A stretch of DNA of 64,000 nucleotides from positions 1,426,001 to 1,490,000 of the forward strand of contig NZ_JAKZBV010000001.1 of assembly GCF_022539255.1 (NCBI RefSeq), written 5' to 3'. A program made the translations under genes and the position numbers. The notes under the pieces are model-generated. The model had not been told where the DNA came from and did no database searches. It was given only the letters and a program-made list of their open reading frames with translations. The stretch's first letter is position 1, and every line of letters starts with the position of its first letter. This stretch comes from Sinomonas terrae (GTDB taxonomy: Bacteria; Actinomycetota; Actinomycetes; Actinomycetales; Micrococcaceae). This document shows, piece by piece, positions 8,784 through 17,376 of this stretch.

Positions 8784-10054
8784 CGTTCTTCGGCCGCCTG
8801 GTTGCCGATGGGAGGAGTCGTCTTCGGGCCCGACGGCCCGTCTTTCATCCGACGCCCAAGGGATGCGTACTGGTAGGCGAGCACGGCCAGCTCGGAGGCG
8901 GCGAGTGCCCACGCAACGCCGACCGCACCGCTCACGGCCGCGCCCAGAGCGATGAGCGGAATACCACTGAGCGCGCCGACGAGAGTGGATTGCGCCAGTG
9001 CCCGGGTTGCCCGAAGCTGAACGAGACAGGCGAGTCCGATTACTTGGGTGACCGCGACGGCCGCGAAGACCACGCCGAACGGGACGGAAAGCGGGAGGCC
9101 GAAGTCGATCCGGTGTGCGGAGAGGATGCCGGCTGCCCACGGGCCCAGGGCAGCGATGGCGAGACCTCCGGCGAAGCCGATCACCGGCGTCATTCGCGCG
9201 GCCTGCTTGATTCGATGGCGGAGGTTCTCAGGGCCCCCCTCCGGGAGCCAGCCCTGGACGAGCTGGAGGAACGGGCCGAAGGCGGTTAGCGCGAAGCGGA
9301 AGAGCTTGTCGCCCATTGCGTACAGGCTCAGGGATGCGGGCGCGACGGCGTTGATGATGAGCAGCGGCAGCGATACGTAGAGCGCTGCAGTTGCCGAAGT
9401 CGCGACCGCGTGACGCTGATGGCCGAGCCGGCCGAAGGCCGTTCGGGGTGAGAGGTCAAAATGCGGCGACGCCGGGCTCGAGCGGAAGATATGACGTGCC
9501 GCGAGCGTGACGGCACCGAGGTTGAAGACAAGCTGGGTTGCGAGGACTGCCACGAGGTTGTGGGTCATGATCATGACGACGACGCTCACCGCTACGCCGA
9601 GGGTCTGAGGGAACCCGTCGAGCCAGAAGAGCCTTGCCGGTCGAGCCTCGCCGATGAAGTACCACGAGGCTCCAAGGAATGGCATGAGGAAGGTGCCCGC
9701 CCCGACAGCGACCAGAGCGAGGTGATGCGGGTTCAGTATCCCCATGACGCAAAACATCACCGGATACACGGCCAGCATGAGGTAGGCGCGGCTCACGAGC
9801 GAGTTCGCGTACTCCTGCGGTCGCTGCTGAGGTGAAAGTCCTGCGATCTCCGCGGCGCCCGTTGTTCCCCAGCCGAAGGAGACGCCTACGCCGAACAAGG
9901 TCGCAGCCGTCTGGACCGCCGCTTGGATGCCCCACAGTTCCGGCCCCGCATCGGCGATGATGATCGGCACCGCGACCAGACCCACGAGGCTTGAGAGCCC
10001 AATTGTGAGCGCGAAGCTCACGAGCCTCTTGACCATCGACAACCGTGGGCCCAA
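8780..10054 (-). CDS. Wzx-type polysaccharide flippase (second copy)
   Basis: A 424-residue membrane protein with about 12 hydrophobic segments and the early segment GLVAVPIIIADAGPELWG, typical of polysaccharide transporters of the MATE/MVF superfamily. It is clearly different from the first flippase, which suggests that two lipid-linked glycans are exported from this locus. A TTG start at 10054 is chosen because AAGGAGG lies about nine bases upstream; the next ATG, at 10036, is too far from that site. It is coupled to the downstream membrane protein through an ATGA overlap. Its upstream neighbour on the other strand is a GT2 gene with which it shares a divergent promoter region. Confidence 0.8.
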   Translation of the reverse strand: MGPRLSMVKRLVSFALTIGLSSLVGLVAVPIIIADAGPELWGIQAAVQTAATLFGVGVSFGWGTTGAAEIAGLSPQQRPQEYANSLVSRAYLMLAVYPVMFCVMGILNPHHLALVAVGAGTFLMPFLGASWYFIGEARPARLFWLDGFPQTLGVAVSVVVMIMTHNLVAVLATQLVFNLGAVTLAARHIFRSSPASPHFDLSPRTAFGRLGHQRHAVATSATAALYVSLPLLIINAVAPASLSLYAMGDKLFRFALTAFGPFLQLVQGWLPEGGPENLRHRIKQAARMTPVIGFAGGLAIAALGPWAAGILSAHRIDFGLPLSVPFGVVFAAVAVTQVIGLACLVQLRATRALAQSTLVGALSGIPLIALGAAVSGAVGVAWALAASELAVLAYQYASLGRRMKDGPSGPKTTPPIGNQAAEER

Positions 10055-10263
10055 GCTGGGACTCCTCCTTCTCCTGCATGCGCGGCACAGCGGGCCACGG
10101 CACGGAGCCCACGTGGGCCTTCCCTCGTTTGAACTGGGCCCTCCCTAGTCTACCGGTGGATTCAGGCGGCCTCGCTTGCCTTGGTAGTCTTGACCGGAGC
10201 CGTGGCGTGGGCCGCGTGCAAGAGCCAAGACGGGGAGCGAGCCCCGGCACGAAAGGAAACCGG

Positions 10264-11169
10264 TTGACTGTCGCTGCCGTCGTCGTTTCTTACAACCGAA
10301 GGGACCTTCTCCGCAGGTGCCTCTCTGCGATTGATCAGCAGGTCCCGACCGTGGACGAGATCATTGTCGTGGATAACGGTTCAACCGATGGAAGCCTCGA
10401 ACTGGTCCGCAAGGACTTCCCTCAGGCGACTCTTTTCGAGACGGGTGCCAACGTTGGTGGAGCTGGCGGTTTCGCCTGGGGAGTTGAATTGGCGATCGCG
10501 AAGGGCCACGACTATGCATGGCTTATGGACGACGACGCCGAACCGGCCCCTGATAGCTTCGCTCCACTCCTCAAGGTCGTTGAGAATGCGGACTCTGCAC
10601 CCGGGTTCTTGGCTTCCATAGTGAAGGACGAAGAAGGCGTCGAGCTGAACCAGGGCCACCTCGCGGTCGTGGACCCGAACGCTGAACACCAGCTTGCGGC
10701 AAGGGCCCTTGGCTGTCTTGCTGTAACCCAAGCCACCTTCGTCGGCGTTTTGGTGAATCTGAAGCTTGCGGCAACGATGCCGCTTCCCCATCGCGATTTC
10801 TTCATCTGGTTTGACGATGCTGAGTACACCCGGCGCCTTGCTCGCAACTCGCTCGGGTTCTGCGTGCCTGAAAGCGTCGTCCGACACCCCGCGAAGCCAG
10901 CCAACCCGGACATGGCTGGGCGGCTGTTCTACTACGTTCGCAACAACCTCTGGCTGACCAAGCTGAGCGACGTCCCTGCAGGAGTCACTGGAAGCATCGC
11001 CTGGAACGCCGCCTATCTGTTTCTATATGCGCTACGTCTCTATCCGACTGCCAAGTCGAAGAAGATATGGGCTGCTTCCCTTGCCCGAGGACTTCGGGAT
11101 GGACTCTTGCGTTCACCCGAGAACATCATGCCCGGCGGCCTCATCAGAGAAAGCGGGCGGACCAGCTGA
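10264..11169 (+). CDS. Family 2 glycosyltransferase, GlfT1-like
   Basis: A 301-residue GT-A enzyme: VAAVVVSYNRRDLLRRCL at the N-terminus, the first aspartates in IIVVDNGSTDGS, then NVGGAGGFAWG and WLMDDDAEP. The GGAGGF plus DDDA combination is characteristic of the galactofuranosyl/rhamnosyl transferases related to mycobacterial GlfT1. FIWFDDAEYTRRL is the acceptor-side acidic motif. The likely start is TTG 10264, with AAAGGA six bases upstream. Upstream in-frame sequence lacks a Shine-Dalgarno site. The gene is complete: its stop lies inside a 62-bp sequence that is duplicated on the far side of the following insertion sequence, so the insertion did not truncate it. Confidence 0.85.
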   Translation: MTVAAVVVSYNRRDLLRRCLSAIDQQVPTVDEIIVVDNGSTDGSLELVRKDFPQATLFETGANVGGAGGFAWGVELAIAKGHDYAWLMDDDAEPAPDSFAPLLKVVENADSAPGFLASIVKDEEGVELNQGHLAVVDPNAEHQLAARALGCLAVTQATFVGVLVNLKLAATMPLPHRDFFIWFDDAEYTRRLARNSLGFCVPESVVRHPAKPANPDMAGRLFYYVRNNLWLTKLSDVPAGVTGSIAWNAAYLFLYALRLYPTAKSKKIWAASLARGLRDGLLRSPENIMPGGLIRESGRTS

Positions 11170-11205
11170 CGTCCGACCTCTGGGCTTGGAGTGTCTGGCC
11201 CTAGT
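11144..11205. repeat. Left copy of 62-bp direct repeat flanking the IS
   Basis: These 62 bases, which include the last codons of the upstream GT2 gene, recur without change at 13246-13307. The copies abut the two outer ends of the insertion sequence exactly, so this is most simply a long target-site duplication. Long, variable duplications are known for the IS1634 family. Confidence 0.85.
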
Positions 11206-11300
11206 CCTGACTTGCACAGGTGAAGCGGGGTGTGGAGTGTTTCCGCAGGTCAGGATGGGGTTTGGTCCCGAATTGGGGCACTAGCCGGTAGCCTTCTGGG

Positions 11301-12842
11301 GTGTCTCCGTACGTCCGGAAAGTCAAGACGACCTCGGGAGCGACGGCGGTGCAGATCGTGGAGAAGCGGGCCGGGGTCCGGCGCATCCTTGAGCATCTCG
11401 GCTCCGCGCACAGCGAGGCCGATCTTGCCGTGCTGATGCAGGCCGCCCACGACCGGCTCAATGCCGGGCAGCAGGCCTTCGACCTCGAACTCGGCCTCGG
11501 TTCCGGCTCCGCGGACCCGGTTCCGGAACCGGCGCTCGGCCCGGCCGTCGTGACGGGAACCCGCAGCGAGGTCCTCTGGGAAGTGCTCATGGGCGCATAC
11601 GCCCGGCTGGGGTTCGATGCCCTGGCCGATGAGGCGTTCAAGGCGATGGTGCTCGCGCGCCTCGTCGAGCCGGCCTCGAAGGCCGCCACGGTCGGGATCC
11701 TCGAGGACCTCGGCGTCCCGGCCCCGCACCGCAACACCCTCGCCGCGTCCCTGAGGCGCTGCCAGGGCCGAGACTACCGAGACGCCCTGGCCAAGGCCTG
11801 CCTGGCCCACTCGCTGCGCACCGGCGGGTCCGCGGCCATGGTGATGTACGACGTCACGACGCTTCATTTCGAGAACGAGGACGAGGACGAACTCCGCAGG
11901 GTCGGGATGAGCAAGGAGCACCGGGTCGACCCGCAGGTCCAGGTCGGGCTCCTCGTGGACCCGGGCGGGTTCCCGCTGGAGGTGCACCTGTTCGAGGGCA
12001 ACAAGGCCGAGACCACCACCCTCGTCCCAGTCCTGACCGCGTTCCAGGCCCGGCACGGGGTCACGGACATGGTCGTGGTCGCCGACGCCGGGATGCTCTC
12101 CGCCTCGAACCTGGACGCGCTCGAGGAGGCCGGGTTCTCCTTCATCGTCGGCTCCCGCCTCACCAAGGCCCCCTACGACCTCGCCGAGCACTTCAAACGC
12201 CACGGGGACTACTTCGAGGACGGCCAGATCCTCGAATCCCGCAGGGCCATGGGAACCGGCAAGAACGCCAAGGACCGCCGGATCGTCTACCAGTACTCCT
12301 TCAAGCGCGCCAAGCGGGACAACCGCAACATCAACCTCATGGTCGACAAGGCCGAGCGCATCGCCACCGGCAAGGCACCCTTGAAGAAGGCCAGGTTCCT
12401 CAAGGTCACCGGCGCCGAGAAGGCCCTCGACCAGGCCACCATCGACCGCGCCCGCCAGCTCGCCGGGATCAAGGGCTACGTCACCAACCTCGACCCCGAC
12501 AAGATGCCCGGCGCGGCGGTGATCGCCGCCTACCACGACCTCTGGCGCGTCGAGGCCTCCTTCCGCATGACCAAGAGCGATCTGAAGGCCCGGCCCGTAT
12601 TCCACTACCAGCGCGAAGCGATCGAGGCCCACCTCACCGTCGTGCTCGCCGCCCTCGCCGTCGCCCGGCACCTCCAGGACGCCACCGGCACCAGCATCAA
12701 GAAGCTCGTGCGCACCCTCAGGCCCCTTCGCACCGTGACCATCCGCATCGGCAACCAGACCATCACCGCAGCCCCCGCCATCGGCCCCGACGCCCGAGCC
12801 ATCCTCGACCGGCTACCCCCGATCAATGCCCCGGGGCACTAG
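11301..12842 (+). CDS. IS1634-family transposase
   Basis: A 513-residue DDE transposase. VMYDVTTLHFE supplies the first catalytic aspartate, MVVVADAGMLSASN the second, and YHDLWRVEASFRMTKSDL the Y-x2-R-x3-E-x6-K signature with the catalytic glutamate, as in the IS4-related IS1634 group. The N-terminal part (to about residue 130) would bind the inverted repeats. The GTG start lies 95 bases inside the left end and the stop two bases before the right terminal repeat. The gene appears intact, so the element may be active. Confidence 0.9.
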   Translation: MSPYVRKVKTTSGATAVQIVEKRAGVRRILEHLGSAHSEADLAVLMQAAHDRLNAGQQAFDLELGLGSGSADPVPEPALGPAVVTGTRSEVLWEVLMGAYARLGFDALADEAFKAMVLARLVEPASKAATVGILEDLGVPAPHRNTLAASLRRCQGRDYRDALAKACLAHSLRTGGSAAMVMYDVTTLHFENEDEDELRRVGMSKEHRVDPQVQVGLLVDPGGFPLEVHLFEGNKAETTTLVPVLTAFQARHGVTDMVVVADAGMLSASNLDALEEAGFSFIVGSRLTKAPYDLAEHFKRHGDYFEDGQILESRRAMGTGKNAKDRRIVYQYSFKRAKRDNRNINLMVDKAERIATGKAPLKKARFLKVTGAEKALDQATIDRARQLAGIKGYVTNLDPDKMPGAAVIAAYHDLWRVEASFRMTKSDLKARPVFHYQREAIEAHLTVVLAALAVARHLQDATGTSIKKLVRTLRPLRTVTIRIGNQTITAAPAIGPDARAILDRLPPINAPGH

Positions 12843-13245
12843 GCCTGTGCAAGTCGGGAGGGCTACGTCACCAACCTCGACCCCGACAAGATGCCCGGCG
12901 CGGCGGTGATCGCCGCCTACCACGACCTCTGGCGCGTCGAGGCCTCCTTCCGCATGACCAAGAGCGATCTGAAGGCCCGGCCCGTATTCCACTACCAGCG
13001 CGAAGCGATCGAGGCCCACCTCACCGTCGTGCTCGCCGCCCTCGCCGTCGCCCGGCACCTCCAGGACGCCACCGGCACCAGCATCAAGAAGCTCGTGCGC
13101 ACCCTCAGGCCCCTTCGCACCGTGACCATCCGCATCGGCAACCAGACCATCACCGCAGCCCCCGCCATCGGCCCCGACGCCCGAGCCATCCTCGACCGGC
13201 TACCCCCGATCAATGCCCCGGGGCACTAGGCCTGTGCAAGTCGGG
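12472..13245. repeat. Perfect 387-bp tandem duplication of the IS right end
   Basis: Bases 12472-12858 and 12859-13245 are two contiguous copies of the same 387 bp (offset exactly 387 at every point I compared). Each contains the last part of the transposase gene and a right terminal inverted repeat. The junction falls exactly at the outer edge of the first right terminus. Confidence 0.88.
12861..13229 (+). pseudogene. Orphan 3' fragment of the IS1634-like transposase
   Basis: The second copy of the duplicated segment carries the final 123 codons of the transposase, from GYVTNLDPDKMPG through the YREK motif to the stop. It has no start codon context of its own beyond an internal ATG at 12891 and lacks both catalytic aspartates, so it should not encode a working enzyme. 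Confidence 0.8.
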
Positions 13246-13307
13246 TCAGAGAAAGCGGGCGGACCAGCTGACGTCCGACCTCTGGGCTTGGAGTGTCTGG
13301 CCCTAGT
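13246..13307. repeat. Right copy of 62-bp direct repeat flanking the IS
   Basis: Identical to 11144-11205. It carries a silent relic of the 3' end of the upstream GT2 gene (ending at an in-frame stop) and lies just before the end of the next, minus-strand GT2 gene at 13311. Confidence 0.85.
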
Positions 13308-13310
13308 GCC

Positions 13311-14267
13311 TCACTTTCGTTTCGCGGAGAGCTTCAATGACTTTTGGGGCGATATTTTGCCATTTCGACGACGGATACCGTCCGCAAATCCATGGGCAAT
13401 GGCTTTGGCTGACTTCCACTTGGCGGGACCGAACACAACGTTTCGGCTGGCGAAGACGGCATCATCCACCACTCGGTGAAGCACCCATGAGGGATAGTGG
13501 CGAGCGTACCGGGCATTCGTGATGATTCGGTTGCGGGTGACGTAGTAGAGCCGGATGGGGCTGTGGGCAGCGAAGAAGACGGGAGCGCCTTCACGCGTGA
13601 GAGTCCGCCCGAATAGCGTCTTTGGGGTTTGTTCGCCCAAGCCGTGTTCGAGATCAGTGCCTTCGGCGAACTCGACCGTCCAGCCGGCGTGGCGAACCCG
13701 GAGGGTGAACTCGGAATCGACCGCGTCAATGAAAAGAGCTTCTTCGAAGAGGCCGACACGGTTGAAAGTCTCTACGGGAATCAGCATCCCGGACTGCATC
13801 GGATCATAGGGCTCGATGCCGTTCCTGCCTTTGAAAGCGGGCACATCGATGCCGTTCATACGTTGGGCGCATACGAATCCAACCCGCCGTCCAGCCATTG
13901 CGGCCTTCTGGAGCGAGTCTAAGCACTGCTGGACGTAATCCGCGGCAAGTGTCGAATCCTGATCGAGAGTCAGGACCGTCTTTGCGTCGTGGGCCAGAGC
14001 GGCCCGAACTCCCGTATTGAGTGCTGCGGCGATACCCGAATTCTCCTCATGATGGAGGACCTGGGCCCCGATGCGGTCGAGTTCGAGGAAGATGTCCGAA
14101 GAGCTCTCCGACCGCGACCCGTCATCGACAATGATGACGAGATCCACCTGCGACTGGAGAGACTCGACTCGGTGCGGCAGATCAACAGGCGGGTTGAGCG
14201 CGGTGATGACGGCAACGACTCCGTTGGACCCTTCAGGGCTGCTCGAAGAAGGTCGCGTTTCATCCAT
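13311..14267 (-). CDS. Family 2 glycosyltransferase, rhamnosyltransferase-like
   Basis: A 318-residue GT-A enzyme: VVAVITALNPPVDLPHRVESL, then LVIIVDDGSRSES, NSGIAAALNTGVRAAL and TLDQDSTLAADYV, the DQDS motif seen in RfbN/RfbF-type rhamnosyltransferases. DAVDSEFTLRVRHAGW carries the acceptor-side acids, and SPIRLYYVTRNRI lies near the C-terminus. It is closely similar in layout to the C-terminal half of the protein at 15484-17214. ATG 14267 is the natural start. It is divergent from the GT2 gene at 14486. dTDP-rhamnose from the nearby rml genes is a plausible donor, by inference. Confidence 0.82.
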   Translation of the reverse strand: MDETRPSSSSPEGSNGVVAVITALNPPVDLPHRVESLQSQVDLVIIVDDGSRSESSSDIFLELDRIGAQVLHHEENSGIAAALNTGVRAALAHDAKTVLTLDQDSTLAADYVQQCLDSLQKAAMAGRRVGFVCAQRMNGIDVPAFKGRNGIEPYDPMQSGMLIPVETFNRVGLFEEALFIDAVDSEFTLRVRHAGWTVEFAEGTDLEHGLGEQTPKTLFGRTLTREGAPVFFAAHSPIRLYYVTRNRIITNARYARHYPSWVLHRVVDDAVFASRNVVFGPAKWKSAKAIAHGFADGIRRRNGKISPQKSLKLSAKRK

Positions 14268-14485
14268 CCGTGCTGCCTCTCTTCGGTACCAAGCGCGTCA
14301 GTCGCGACTGAGAGTCTAGCCGAAGGCGCTTCGGCTGCTGGTATAGAGTTGTGGCGGCCCGGACGGGGCCAGCCTCTTTGCTGCCTGCAGGGATCCGGCC
14401 GCGTTACCTGGGGCCGGGCACGCGCGAAGGGGTCGGTTCTGAGCAAAGGGGAAACGTGGAGAGTCCGCACGTACAGGGAGGACAA

Positions 14486-15457
14486 ATGTACGCGGGTTTC
14501 GGAGCTATCGTCCTCGCTGCCTACAAGCCCGACGCGTCCCTGTTCCGAACGCAGCTGCAGTCGATCGCGCAGCAGAGCCATCGGGATTTCGTCTGCCTCA
14601 TCACGGCGGATGGGGGCTACGAGGCTATTCAGGAGCTTGTTCAGCAAATCGTTCCGGGCGACGCGCGGTTCAAAGTGGTGGGGTTCGAAGAGAGGCTTGG
14701 CTTCTACGGCAACTTCGAGCGCGGACTGACTTTTGTGCCAGAAACTGCCGAATGGGTCGCTCTCTCCGATCAGGATGACTACTGGTACGAGGACAAGCTG
14801 GAAAAGCTCTTGCCGCGCCTCACGGAGTACGTGTTGGTGTCAGGCCAGGCCCGGGTGGTGAACGACGATGGTCGGGTCCTAGAACCGTGGACGGGCAGAA
14901 AGAACGCATCGTTTCTGAACCTGTTTGTCCAGAATCAGTTCACTGGCGGTCTGTTGGTGTTCCGGCGGTCATTGCTCGATCATGCGCTGCCGTTCCCGAG
15001 GATGAACAATCCCTCGCAGCTCCACGATCACTGGCTGGCCGTCTGCGCGTACGCGGTCGGCTCGGTGAAAATCGTCGACGAGCTCGTTCAGGATTACATT
15101 CAGCACGGCAACAATGTGGTGGGTGAGGCCGTAAAGGGCCTCCATCCATTTCAGTCCTACAAGCGAGCCCGTGAGCTCGCGCTGCGGTACGAGGGTTCTC
15201 CGAGCGTTCCCTCCATCTTGCGGCTGACCAACTCGTTGAGTTTCGGTTGGCGGCGCGTCATGGCGGAGGCCTTGGCGCGGCGTCTTTCGTCGTCGAATGC
15301 CAAGGTCTTTCAGGCCACTTCGACTTTTGGGAAACGGCACAACTGGAGCCATCTGTGGTTCGTCTTTGCTTCCGGACTCCGGCACGGGACGATTTCAGTG
15401 CCCGTTGCGCTGACCTTTGCTGTCGGCGGTGTGGTCGAGGTGCTCCGCAGAAGCTAG
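14486..15457 (+). CDS. Family 2 glycosyltransferase with DQDD motif
   Basis: A 323-residue GT-A enzyme. The N-terminus reads GAIVLAAYKPDASLFRTQLQSI, followed by LITADGGY in place of the usual DDGS, and WVALSDQDDYWYEDKLEKLL, a motif of EpsE/WcaA-type capsule transferases. SQLHDHWLAVCAY is the conserved base-binding region. The start is placed at ATG 14486 behind GGGAGG; a GTG at 14456 behind AAAGGGG is an alternative that would add ten residues. It resembles the N-terminal half of the neighbouring two-domain protein. Acceptor and sugar cannot be deduced. Confidence 0.8.
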   Translation: MYAGFGAIVLAAYKPDASLFRTQLQSIAQQSHRDFVCLITADGGYEAIQELVQQIVPGDARFKVVGFEERLGFYGNFERGLTFVPETAEWVALSDQDDYWYEDKLEKLLPRLTEYVLVSGQARVVNDDGRVLEPWTGRKNASFLNLFVQNQFTGGLLVFRRSLLDHALPFPRMNNPSQLHDHWLAVCAYAVGSVKIVDELVQDYIQHGNNVVGEAVKGLHPFQSYKRARELALRYEGSPSVPSILRLTNSLSFGWRRVMAEALARRLSSSNAKVFQATSTFGKRHNWSHLWFVFASGLRHGTISVPVALTFAVGGVVEVLRRS

Positions 15458-15483
15458 GCCGCGCCATAGATGGCCAGGGCCGG

Positions 15484-17214
15484 CTACAAGTCCGAGCCCT
15501 CTGTCCCTGAGCTCGGGCTTGACGTGCGCGGAGGAGCGGTTAGGGATCGTGCCGTTCGCTCTGGGATTCGCCCGAGGCGCCCGGCGGCGAAGTCGGTCGC
15601 TCCCCTCGCGATCGCGATGACGCTCGCGAGGCGCCGTGGGCCAAATACGAGTCGGACGGCGTTGCTTTCTGCTTCCATCAGCACCCTCCGTGCGACCCAA
15701 CCAGGCTGCCGCAGGGCGTACCGCTTGGCAATGGTCAGGATGTTTCGGGTGATGTAGTACACACGGAACGGCTGGTGCTCGTACACGAACAGCTTCTTGG
15801 TTCCGAGATGGGCGTCCCAGCCAAAGATCCTCATAGGGCGTGACTTCCCGAGGGAATGGATCAAGTCGACGTCCTTGCCGATCGCGATGCGATAGCCCGC
15901 GTTGCGAAGGCGGGCGTTGAAGTCCGAATCCACGCAGTCGATGAAGAGCCGCTCGTCGAAGTACCCCACCCGGTCGAAAGCCTCGGCGCGGTACATCGTT
16001 CCAGACTGCATCGGATCGAGTATCTCCAAGTGCTCTCGCACTGGAAGTGTCGGGAGTGGCTTGCGGTTGTGGCTTTCCGGGGAAACCGCTCCGACGAACT
16101 CGGGCCGCACTCCGGCTTCAATCACGGACGCCAGTGCTTTCGACACATAGTCGGCCGTGAGCCGTGAATCCTGGTCCATCGTCATGATCCATGCCGGGTC
16201 CCAGTCCTGGCGCGCCCGCCGTATTCCTGCATTGAGAGCGGCAGCGATCCCTGAGTTCTGCTCGAGCCTGATCACTGTGGCTCCGAGCGTCTCGACCTTC
16301 GCCAGAACAGTGCTGACATCGAGGGGGGAACCATCGTCGACCACCACGACATTGTCGACTTGGCTCAGGAGGGATTCGACGTGCGTGGGCAACGTGTCGT
16401 CTGGATTGTAGGCAGAGACGACAGCCGCAGTTTCGGTGCGATGCGGAGCGCCCGAGGTGGCCCTGGGTGTCAGGGATGAGCTGGACGCGCGCGTCCGGGC
16501 CATCGCAACGGCAAGTTCTGCGATGAACTCGCCCCGTGCCCGAAGGATCTTGCGCACGGAACGCGGCTTCTTCGGCGTCAGGTTGTCGTCGTGGAGGCGG
16601 TGCCGGACCGTGTTGGCCGCAAGGTAGGTGACGCTGCGACGGACGTTTGCAAGCATCGCGAGCCACTGGTCGTGCGACTCAGTCATGACAGCGGGGAACG
16701 GCAGGGCGTCGTCGAGAAGGCTTCGGGAGAAAGCCATCGCGGAACCCCAGTGGAGGCGATAGCCGATCAGAATACCGAGCAGGTTCCGGGCATGCCGACT
16801 GGAGAAACGAGGATCGACCCGCAAGCGCTGAAAGTACCCCGGTGTGCCTCCGAAGTGCTCGCAGTTCCCCACGGCGGCGTCGGCGTGCTCAAGCCCCGCG
16901 AGGAGGGTCTCGACGCGGCCGGGGATCCAGATGTCGTCCTGATCGGACAGCATGACGACGTCTCCGGTGCTGAGGTGCAGTGCCTTCTCGAAATTGCGGA
17001 CATATCCCAGGTTCTTCTCGTTGAAGACGACCCGGACGCGCGGATCGTCCAGAGACGCGAGGATCTCGCGAGTGCCATCCGTCGAGCCATCGTCGACAAC
17101 GATGACCTCGTCGCCGGGCGCGAGTTCGGCGAGGATGGAGTCGAGCTGCTCCTGGATGTGATCCGCGCCGTTGTACGCGGCCATGCAGACGCTGACGCTC
17201 GGACGAGATGGCAT
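15484..17214 (-). CDS. Two-domain family 2 glycosyltransferase
   Basis: A 576-residue protein with two complete GT2 catalytic domains in tandem. Domain 1 (about 1-260): VSVCMAAYNGADHIQEQLDS, EVIVVDDGSTDGT, VVMLSDQDDIWIPGR and ESHDQWLAML. After a serine-rich linker, domain 2 (about 275-560): AVVSAYNPDDTLPTHVESLL, NVVVVDDGSPLD, MTMDQDSRLTADYV, DCVDSDFNARLRNAGY and FRVYYITRN. The first domain resembles the protein at 14486-15457, the second that at 13311-14267. Such a protein could add two consecutive sugars or two alternating linkages. It is convergent with the gene at 14486 and divergent from that at 17377. Confidence 0.87.
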   Translation of the reverse strand: MPSRPSVSVCMAAYNGADHIQEQLDSILAELAPGDEVIVVDDGSTDGTREILASLDDPRVRVVFNEKNLGYVRNFEKALHLSTGDVVMLSDQDDIWIPGRVETLLAGLEHADAAVGNCEHFGGTPGYFQRLRVDPRFSSRHARNLLGILIGYRLHWGSAMAFSRSLLDDALPFPAVMTESHDQWLAMLANVRRSVTYLAANTVRHRLHDDNLTPKKPRSVRKILRARGEFIAELAVAMARTRASSSSLTPRATSGAPHRTETAAVVSAYNPDDTLPTHVESLLSQVDNVVVVDDGSPLDVSTVLAKVETLGATVIRLEQNSGIAAALNAGIRRARQDWDPAWIMTMDQDSRLTADYVSKALASVIEAGVRPEFVGAVSPESHNRKPLPTLPVREHLEILDPMQSGTMYRAEAFDRVGYFDERLFIDCVDSDFNARLRNAGYRIAIGKDVDLIHSLGKSRPMRIFGWDAHLGTKKLFVYEHQPFRVYYITRNILTIAKRYALRQPGWVARRVLMEAESNAVRLVFGPRRLASVIAIARGATDFAAGRLGRIPERTARSLTAPPRTSSPSSGTEGSDL

Positions 17215-17376
17215 GGGGGCAGATCTTCCTTAGCTCTCGAGGCAACTCGGTCATCATACCGGTGGAACATCCGGCCAAGGTGTGGGCCACTGCGTACGGA
17301 TATAGTGGTACCGCCCGTGGCACGTAGACGCCACAAGCCCTCGCCCGTGTTGCGCACCGAAAGGCCCCTGTCCACG

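Larger units (their letters stand above)
11206..13245 (+). mobile_element. IS1634-like insertion sequence with duplicated right end
   Basis: The element begins CCTGACTTGCACAGG and ends with CCTGTGCAAGTCGGG, imperfect terminal inverted repeats (14 of 15 matching). A right terminus is present twice, at 12844-12858 and 13231-13245, because the last 387 bp are tandemly duplicated. The unduplicated element would be 1,653 bp, with one transposase gene. Flanking 62-bp direct repeats mark the target duplication. It lies between two convergent GT2 genes without interrupting either. Confidence 0.9.
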
